From Treponema sp. UBA4232 (GTDB lineage Bacteria; Spirochaetota; Spirochaetia; Treponematales; Treponemataceae), in the NCBI GenBank assembly GCA_002396325.1, contig DGXM01000133.1:5197-23718 (forward strand): a DNA stretch of 18,522 bases, given 5' to 3'. The position numbers and the translations under genes were made by a program. Under the pieces are notes generated by a model. It saw only the letters and a list, made by a program, of their open reading frames with translations, made no database searches and had not been told where the DNA came from. Below are positions 14,343 to 18,522 of the stretch, in pieces; positions within the stretch are counted from its first letter, which is position 1, and every line of letters begins with the position of its first letter.

Positions 14343-14582
14343 ATGTCTAAGTCACATCGTGGAACTGGAATCCGCAAAGAACCTAATCACGGCCGTGGAG
14401 TTTGTGCCATCTGTGGTACTGCTCAGATTAAGACCCTGTATGAACAGGAAGTGGACGGCAACAAGGTTAAGATTTGTAAATTCTGCAAAGCTAACCTGAA
14501 AAACAAGGCCCGCGTGGCGGCAAAAGCGGCAAAGAAGGCCGCTCCTGCTCCCGAAGCAGCCCCCGCAGAAGCACAGGCATAA
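14343..14582 (+). CDS. Small four-cysteine zinc-ribbon protein, not recognised
   Basis: I cannot assign this 79-residue protein to a named family. It has a basic N-terminus (MSKSHRGTGIRKEPNHGRG), then a probable zinc site from C21/C24 (CAIC) and C45/C48 (CKFC). A 20-residue stretch, TLYEQEVDGNKVK at its core, lies between the pairs. It ends in a Lys/Ala segment and a Pro/Ala/Glu tail. AAGGAG at 14331-14336 lies six bases before the ATG. It is the last gene of the ribosomal cluster, before a strong terminator, so it is probably co-transcribed with rpoA-rplQ. Small size, basic charge, zinc ribbon and location suggest a ribosomal or ribosome/polymerase-associated protein. That is inference. It is not L36, L33, L31 or L32 as I know them. 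Confidence 0.85.
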   Translation: MSKSHRGTGIRKEPNHGRGVCAICGTAQIKTLYEQEVDGNKVKICKFCKANLKNKARVAAKAAKKAAPAPEAAPAEAQA

Positions 14583-14602
14583 TCAACCGAATGTGTTTCG
14601 TA

Positions 14603-14636
14603 GCCGCTCTTATATACAAGGGCGGCGTTTTTTTTT
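14603..14636 (+). terminator. Intrinsic terminator ending the ribosomal cluster
   Basis: A 9-bp GC-rich stem pairs 14603-14611 with 14618-14626 (one G-U pair) around a 6-base loop (ATATAC). One G and then nine T bases (14628-14636) follow. It begins 20 bases after the zinc-ribbon stop codon and is a textbook Rho-independent terminator. Confidence 0.92.
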
Positions 14637-14729
14637 GTCTGCGAAATAATTGTTAAAAATCGTCAATTTTCTTTTCTACGTATTCAATGCAAAATCTTCA
14701 ATATTTTTCAAATTTCTTCAAAAAAATCA

Positions 14730-14758
14730 TTTACTTAAATTGAAAAAATTACTATTAT
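14730..14758 (+). promoter_or_regulatory. Candidate livJ promoter
   Basis: TTTACT (14730-14735) lies 17 bases before TATTAT (14753-14758), 4/6 and 5/6 matches to the main sigma factor consensus. The 90 bases upstream are very AT-rich, with several TTCAA repeats and A-runs, possibly an UP-like element. Transcription would begin near 14765, leaving a leader of about 85 bases before livJ. Confidence 0.55.
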
Positions 14759-14770
14759 ATTAAAAGAATA

Positions 14771-14822
14771 TTGCCTTACACAAAATGGTTGGGTGGCAAA
14801 ATCCGTAACAGCCCGATTATTT
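14771..14822 (+). promoter_or_regulatory. Possible pseudoknot in the livJ leader
   Basis: An 11-bp stem can form between 14783-14793 and 14812-14822, with three G-U pairs and an 18-base loop. Loop bases GGCAA (14795-14799) are complementary to TTGCC (14771-14775) just upstream, which would give an H-type pseudoknot near the predicted RNA 5' end. The livJ ribosome-binding site GGAGG is at 14840-14844. It matches no riboswitch class I can recognise, and the G-U pairs make it weak. Confidence 0.3.
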
Positions 14823-14850
14823 GGTAAGTGTTTAAATTCGGAGGTTTTCT

Positions 14851-16008
14851 ATGAACAAAATGTTGAAAGGCGCATTTGCCGGTGTCGCTTTGCTCGCTGC
14901 TTTTGCTTTGTCTGCATGCTCAGGCTCAAAAGGAAATACCATTAAAGTCGGTGGAGTTGCTCCTCTTTCCGGTCAGTACACTGAGTACGGTCTTGAGTGC
15001 AAAAAGGGTATAGATTTGGCTGTGCAGGAAATCAATGCCGCCGGTGGAATCAACGGAAAGCAGGTTGAATTCATCTGTGAGGATGACGAGGGAGATCCCG
15101 CAAAGTCAGTCAACGCATACAAAAAACTCACGACCAAGAACGGTGTCCGCATGGTAATCGGTTCGCTTACATCAGGTGCGACAATTTCCATCACGAAGCA
15201 GGCTCAGGCAAACGGTGTGGTTCAGATTGCTCCAGCCGCTACAGCCCTTGCCGTTACGGATGCAGGAAACTACATCTTCCGCACATGCTTTACCGATCCT
15301 TTCCAGGGCCGCATCGGTGGAAAATTCTCAGCCGTGAATCTGGGTGCAAAAACAGCCGCTGTTCTGTATGACATCGGAAATGATTATTCTGTGGGGCTTA
15401 TGGAGAATTTCGTGAATGAGTTTACTGCTCAGGGCGGAACAATTGTTGCAACTGAGTCTTACAACACGAACGACAAAGACTTCAACGCTCAGCTCACAAA
15501 AATCAAATCAACAAATCCCGAGGTTGTATATCTTCCTGATTATTACACCACCGTTTCTCTGATTGTAAAGCAGCTCCGTGCACAGGGCATCGATGTTCCG
15601 GTTGTCGGCGCAGACGGATGGGACGGACTTGTCGGTCTTTTTGAAGGTCAAGGCGGAGATGAGGTGCTGAACGGATACTATTCAAACCACTACGCATCAG
15701 ACAGCACGCAGCCGGCCGTTAAGAATTTCGTTGATTCTTTCAAGGCAAAGTACGGTTCCGCCCCCAACTCTTTCGCGGCTCTGGGATACGACAGTATGTA
15801 TATGCTCAAGGATGCTATCGTTGCAGCTGGAACCGAAGAGCCTTCTGCAGTGCGCGATGCCCTTGAAAAGACAAGCGGTGACTATGTGACAGGCCACATC
15901 ACATTCGATGAAAAGCACAATCCTGTCAAGTCTGCTGTTATGATTAAGCTTGTGAAGAATGACGGAAAACTTACAGCCGCTTACGAAGCAACTGTTGACA
16001 TCAAATAA
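14851..16008 (+). CDS. livJ: Branched-chain amino acid ABC transporter binding lipoprotein
   Basis: This is the extracytoplasmic binding protein that captures the ligand for the LivHMGF importer. The protein has 385 residues. Residues 1-23 form a lipoprotein signal peptide with lipobox LSAC, so C23 is the likely lipidated residue. The mature part is a type I periplasmic-binding fold: IKVGGVAPLSGQYTEYG, then AVQEINAAGGINGKQVEF, GSLTSGATISITKQAQ and APAATALAVTDAGNYIFRTC. LivJ-like proteins bind leucine, isoleucine or valine, but related ones bind other amino acids, amides or urea, so the ligand is not certain. GGAGG at 14840-14844 precedes the ATG by six bases. A strong terminator follows, which probably allows higher levels than the permease genes. 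Confidence 0.93.
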   Translation: MNKMLKGAFAGVALLAAFALSACSGSKGNTIKVGGVAPLSGQYTEYGLECKKGIDLAVQEINAAGGINGKQVEFICEDDEGDPAKSVNAYKKLTTKNGVRMVIGSLTSGATISITKQAQANGVVQIAPAATALAVTDAGNYIFRTCFTDPFQGRIGGKFSAVNLGAKTAAVLYDIGNDYSVGLMENFVNEFTAQGGTIVATESYNTNDKDFNAQLTKIKSTNPEVVYLPDYYTTVSLIVKQLRAQGIDVPVVGADGWDGLVGLFEGQGGDEVLNGYYSNHYASDSTQPAVKNFVDSFKAKYGSAPNSFAALGYDSMYMLKDAIVAAGTEEPSAVRDALEKTSGDYVTGHITFDEKHNPVKSAVMIKLVKNDGKLTAAYEATVDIK

Positions 16009-16018
16009 ATCGGCTGGC

Positions 16019-16042
16019 TCCGGGAACTCATAAGTTTTCGGA
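16019..16042 (+). promoter_or_regulatory. Hairpin right after livJ
   Basis: TCCGGGAACT (16019-16028) pairs with AGTTTTCGGA (16033-16042) as a 10-bp stem with two G-U pairs and a CATA loop. It lies 10 bases after the livJ stop. No T-run follows; it may protect the livJ mRNA 3' end. A second small perfect hairpin (ATCTGC/GCAGAT, 16085-16102) sits before the terminator. Confidence 0.45.
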
Positions 16043-16111
16043 TCTGCCTGATTGACCTGACGGCGGAAATATTTCGTCTGAAAAATCTGCGTGAAAGCAG
16101 ATGCATTGTAC

Positions 16112-16157
16112 AAGGGGGTATATGCCGGAATGTGTATGCCCCCTTTTTATTTTTTTA
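16112..16157 (+). terminator. Intrinsic terminator between livJ and livH
   Basis: An 11-bp stem pairs 16112-16122 with 16135-16145, with a core of five G-C pairs, one G-U pair and a 12-base loop. T-runs follow immediately (16144-16148 and 16150-16156). It is strong enough to end much of the livJ transcript and should make livJ mRNA more abundant than livHMG mRNA. Confidence 0.9.
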
Positions 16158-16172
16158 CATCTATAGTATAAT
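16144..16172 (+). promoter_or_regulatory. Candidate livH promoter
   Basis: A perfect -10 hexamer TATAAT lies at 16167-16172. The -35 position 17 bases upstream (16144-16149, TTTTTA) matches only 3/6 and overlaps the terminator T-run. If real, livHMG can be transcribed independently of livJ, with a leader of about 170 bases. Confidence 0.45.
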
Positions 16173-16179
16173 AGGAAAA

Positions 16180-16348
16180 CTTTATATTTATCATAAATAA
16201 GGGAGCCTCGAAAAACTTCATCTTTTCGATGTTGCCGCAATTTTCTCAAATTCTGTTTTGAGATTCAATCGTTTTATGATAAGGGCATCTCGGAAAAATA
16301 TGTCTCTGGAAATTTTCGGGCTTCCCCATAAAACAAACGGAGGAAAAA
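16180..16348 (+). promoter_or_regulatory. Structured leader ahead of livH
   Basis: No gene lies here. Three stems are visible: TCGAAAA/TTTTCGA (16208-16214 with 16223-16229), TCTCAAA/TTTGAGA (16244-16250 with 16257-16263), and a long-range GTTTTATG/CATAAAAC (16271-16278 with 16327-16334). The last ends five bases before the livH ribosome-binding site GGAGG (16339-16343). An imperfect direct repeat around ATAAGGG (16197-16203 and 16279-16285) lies in the same stretch. Regulation of permease translation is plausible but inferred. Confidence 0.45.
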
Positions 16349-17272
16349 GTGGGATTTCAAATCGATACTTTTTTAAAACAGCTGGTGAACGGTTTGTCTC
16401 TAGGCGGAATCTATGCATTGATAGCCCTGGGATACACCATGGTTTATGGTATCGTCAAACTGATTAACTTTGCTCACGGTGATGTGATGATGGTCGGAGC
16501 TTACACCGGCTATTTTGTGCTCAGGGCAATGGGAGCCACTCCATTCGGATTTGCTTGTGCCCTCGCTGCGGCCATGGTGGTCTGCGCTCTTTTAAGCCTG
16601 TTGATTGAAAGATGTGCCTACCGTCCTTTACGGAATGCTCCCCGTCTCAATTCCCTCATTACTGCGATTGCGGTGGAATTGATTCTACAGAATCTTATGC
16701 GCGTGCTTCCGTTCGTCGGTCCCAACTCAAGACCGTTCCCCACAATGGACACAGTGACTTACACTATGCGCACTCAGGCTTTCCCCGGCGGACTCATCTC
16801 AATTTCCAACGTCCAGATAATTGTTATCGTCGGCTCCGTTGTTTTGATGCTGCTTCTCAATCTTTTGATTAACTACACAAAAACAGGAAAGGCGATGCAG
16901 GCCGTGAGTTACGATATGGGAGCCGCAAGTCTCATGGGCATAAATGTGAACCGGATAATCGCACTTACTTTTGTCATCGGTGCGGTTCTTGCCGGTGCAG
17001 GCGGAGTCCTTTATGCAACAGCGTATCCGCAGATTGAGCCGACTATGGGCTATATTCCCGGATTGAAGGCATTCGTCGCGGCGGTTTTGGGCGGCATAGG
17101 TTCGGTGCCGGGCGCAATGGTCGGCGGTGTGCTTCTCGGTGTTGTCGAAACTCTCGTAAAGGCATACGTTTCTTCGCAATATGCCAATGCCATTTCCTAT
17201 TCCATTTTGATTCTGATGCTGCTCGTAAAACCGACAGGTCTTTTGGGCAAAAAACAGGTCGTTAAGGTGTGA
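16349..17272 (+). CDS. livH: Branched-chain amino acid ABC transporter permease LivH
   Basis: LivH is one of the two inner-membrane permeases of the importer. The protein has 307 residues with a GTG start five bases after GGAGG (16339-16343). The family signature is clear: LVNGLSLGGIYALIALGYTMVYGIVKLINFAHGD at residues 11-44. Several hydrophobic helices follow, and the LGGIGSVPGAMVGGVLLGVVET segment near the C-terminus is the cytoplasmic coupling region that contacts the ATPases. The ending LVKPTGLLGKK is typical. livM starts 13 bases downstream. Confidence 0.95.
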   Translation: MGFQIDTFLKQLVNGLSLGGIYALIALGYTMVYGIVKLINFAHGDVMMVGAYTGYFVLRAMGATPFGFACALAAAMVVCALLSLLIERCAYRPLRNAPRLNSLITAIAVELILQNLMRVLPFVGPNSRPFPTMDTVTYTMRTQAFPGGLISISNVQIIVIVGSVVLMLLLNLLINYTKTGKAMQAVSYDMGAASLMGINVNRIIALTFVIGAVLAGAGGVLYATAYPQIEPTMGYIPGLKAFVAAVLGGIGSVPGAMVGGVLLGVVETLVKAYVSSQYANAISYSILILMLLVKPTGLLGKKQVVKV

Positions 17273-17285
17273 TGGAGGAATCTGA

Positions 17286-18317
17286 ATGAAAAACAAAATA
17301 CTAAGAAATATGTTGATTCCGGGAGTCGTTGCAGTTCTTGCTGTTGTGATTCCGGCACTCCTCATCCAGATTGGTGTCATAGACGGCTACAATGCTCAGG
17401 TAATCACTTTGGGCGGTGTGAATGCAATTATGGCAATCAGCGTGAATATGGTCTGCGGAATAACAGGACAACTTTCGCTTGGTCAGGCGGGCTTTCAGGC
17501 AATCGGTGCATACTCTGTCATTTTGCTTTGCACTAAACTGAATGTTCCCATGCCTCTTGCAATCGTTGCGGGTGGACTCATCGCCGCGTTCTTCGGATTT
17601 TTAATCGGCTTCCCCACTCTAAAACTTGAAGGCGACTATCTTGCCATCGTGACTCTTGCGTTCGGAGAAATCATCCTTGTGGTGTTGACGAATTTGAAAA
17701 ATCTTACCGGCGGCCCGAACGGACTTCAGTTTTCAACATTGTTCACCACGTCGCTTGATTACGGTGCTCTCATTTCGTACTTGTCTGTAATCGGAACTCT
17801 TGTAATCATCATAATCCTCCTGCAGAATTTCCTCCGCTCCACTTACGGACGTGCCATACTTTCCGTGCGGGAAGATGAGGTTGCGGCAAACAGCACCGGA
17901 ATAAGTGTGTTCCGCTACAAGATGATTGGATTTGTGATTGCGTCTTTCATCGGTGGAATAGGAGGCGCGCTTTACGCTCCGTTCATCGGCTTTGTGAAAC
18001 CGGATCTTGCGTCTTTCAATAATTCAATCAACGAATTGATTTACGTCGTGCTTGGTGGAATGGGCAGTATTACAGGTGGTGTCGTGGCGGCATTTGTCCT
18101 CACGATTCTGCAGGAAGTCCTTCGTTTCCTGAAGGATTACCGCCTGTTGATTTATCCGGTCATTTTGATTCTCGTGATGCTCTTCCGGCCGCAGGGACTT
18201 TTGGGAAACCGCGAATTGAGTTTTGTCGGTGCATTTGATTATTTCGCCGCTTTGATTAAAGGAAAAAAATCCTCGAAAAAAGCTGTGGCAAAAGCTGAAG
18301 AAAAGGGGGTGGAGTGA
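17286..18317 (+). CDS. livM: Branched-chain amino acid ABC transporter permease LivM
   Basis: LivM is the second membrane permease and pairs with LivH. The protein has 343 residues. Landmarks are QLSLGQAGFQAIGAYSV at about residues 60-76, GDYLAIVTLAFGEIILVVLTN, the NLTGGPNGLQ loop, GRAILSVREDEVAANSTGI, and VLGGMGSITGGVVAAFVLT, the ATPase-coupling segment. A Lys-rich cytoplasmic tail ends the protein. GGAGG lies upstream of the ATG, and the stop overlaps the livG start by one base. Confidence 0.95.
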   Translation: MKNKILRNMLIPGVVAVLAVVIPALLIQIGVIDGYNAQVITLGGVNAIMAISVNMVCGITGQLSLGQAGFQAIGAYSVILLCTKLNVPMPLAIVAGGLIAAFFGFLIGFPTLKLEGDYLAIVTLAFGEIILVVLTNLKNLTGGPNGLQFSTLFTTSLDYGALISYLSVIGTLVIIIILLQNFLRSTYGRAILSVREDEVAANSTGISVFRYKMIGFVIASFIGGIGGALYAPFIGFVKPDLASFNNSINELIYVVLGGMGSITGGVVAAFVLTILQEVLRFLKDYRLLIYPVILILVMLFRPQGLLGNRELSFVGAFDYFAALIKGKKSSKKAVAKAEEKGVE

Positions 18318-18522
18318 TGGCGGAAAAACCGGAATTGCTGCTCCGTGCAAAAGATATTTCAATTCAGTTTGGAGGCCTCCGCGCAGTAAGCGATTTCAGT
18401 CTTGATTTGTATCAGGGCGAATTGATTGGTCTCATCGGTCCGAACGGAGCTGGAAAAACCACGGTGTTCAATATGCTCTCGGGAATTTACAAACCCACCG
18501 AAGGAACGGTCACTTTTGTGGG
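18317..18522 (+). CDS. livG: Branched-chain amino acid ABC transporter ATP-binding protein LivG, 3'-truncated
   Basis: This is the first of the usual two ATPases (LivG, LivF) that power the importer. Only 68 complete codons are present before the window ends. The ATG at 18317 shares one base with the livM stop (TGATG), and GGGGGTGGAG inside livM is the likely ribosome-binding site. The start reads MAEKPELLLRAKDISIQFGG. The Walker A motif GPNGAGKT is at residues 41-48, followed by NMLSGIYKPTEGTV. The LivG-type motif FGGLRAVSDFSL favours LivG over LivF. The Q-loop, signature and Walker B lie beyond the window. Confidence 0.92.
   Translation, partial: MAEKPELLLRAKDISIQFGGLRAVSDFSLDLYQGELIGLIGPNGAGKTTVFNMLSGIYKPTEGTVTFV

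Noticed and set aside
14785..14808. Seven-codon reading frame (MVGWQNP) in the livJ leader as an attenuator peptide
   Set aside because: It contains no leucine or isoleucine codons and only one valine codon, and has no ribosome-binding site, so classical amino acid attenuation is unlikely.
16180..16348. T-box riboswitch controlling livH
   Set aside because: I could not find the T-box antiterminator consensus, and the terminator lies before, not after, the leader.
16258..16467. Open frame running from the livH leader into livH
   Set aside because: It starts with TTG without a ribosome-binding site and overlaps the true livH frame out of phase.
16799..17380. Minus-strand open frame opposite livH and livM
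   Set aside because: It lies antisense to clear permease genes, reads as Cys/His/Asn-rich nonsense and has no supporting start context.
1..18522. Mobile element, CRISPR, tRNA or foreign island
   Set aside because: I saw no transposase, phage gene, regular direct-repeat array, tRNA-like cloverleaf or abrupt composition break. All genes fit a housekeeping cluster plus a transporter operon.

Overview
The window is a spirochaete-type chromosomal segment. The genus is most likely Treponema; this is inferred from gene order and protein style, not from a database search. It starts inside tuf, runs through an almost complete S10-spc-alpha ribosomal protein cluster, and ends in a branched-chain amino acid ABC transporter operon. 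Every convincing gene is on the + strand. Three traits point to the spirochaete arrangement. tuf sits directly upstream of rpsJ. adk, map and infA are absent between secY and rpmJ. rpsD (S4) is absent between rpsK and rpoA.

Layout. At 1-920 is the 3' part of tuf. At 980-11605 are rpsJ, rplC, rplD, rplW, rplB, rpsS, rplV, rpsC, rplP, rpmC, rpsQ, rplN, rplX, rplE, rpsN, rpsH, rplF, rplR, rpsE, rpmD, rplO and secY, tightly packed and often overlapping by one or a few bases. At 11783-12669 are rpmJ, rpsM and rpsK. At 12852-14329 are rpoA and rplQ. At 14343-14582 is a 79-residue four-cysteine zinc-ribbon protein that I cannot name, followed by a strong intrinsic terminator (14603-14636). At 14851-18522 are livJ, livH, livM and the 5' end of livG.

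The genes in the first 14.3 kb make ribosome parts, the protein-export channel and the RNA polymerase alpha subunit. The later genes make a lipoprotein binding protein, two permeases and an ATPase for importing branched-chain (or related) amino acids.

I see no mobile element, CRISPR array, tRNA, rRNA or replication origin, and no clearly new multi-gene system. The most interesting material lies between genes. There is a long near-perfect hairpin between tuf and rpsJ. A 120-base leader with competing helices separates rpsJ and rplC. The secY-rpmJ junction has a hairpin, a candidate promoter and a structured leader. The rpsK-rpoA gap, where rpsD is often found, holds three hairpins and ends in a tandem duplication of the rpoA ribosome-binding site plus start codon. 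livJ and livH are separated by a terminator and a structured leader. The unnamed zinc-ribbon protein is a candidate lineage-specific ribosome-associated protein. All RNA structures were found by eye from base complementarity and have no energy calculation or comparative support.
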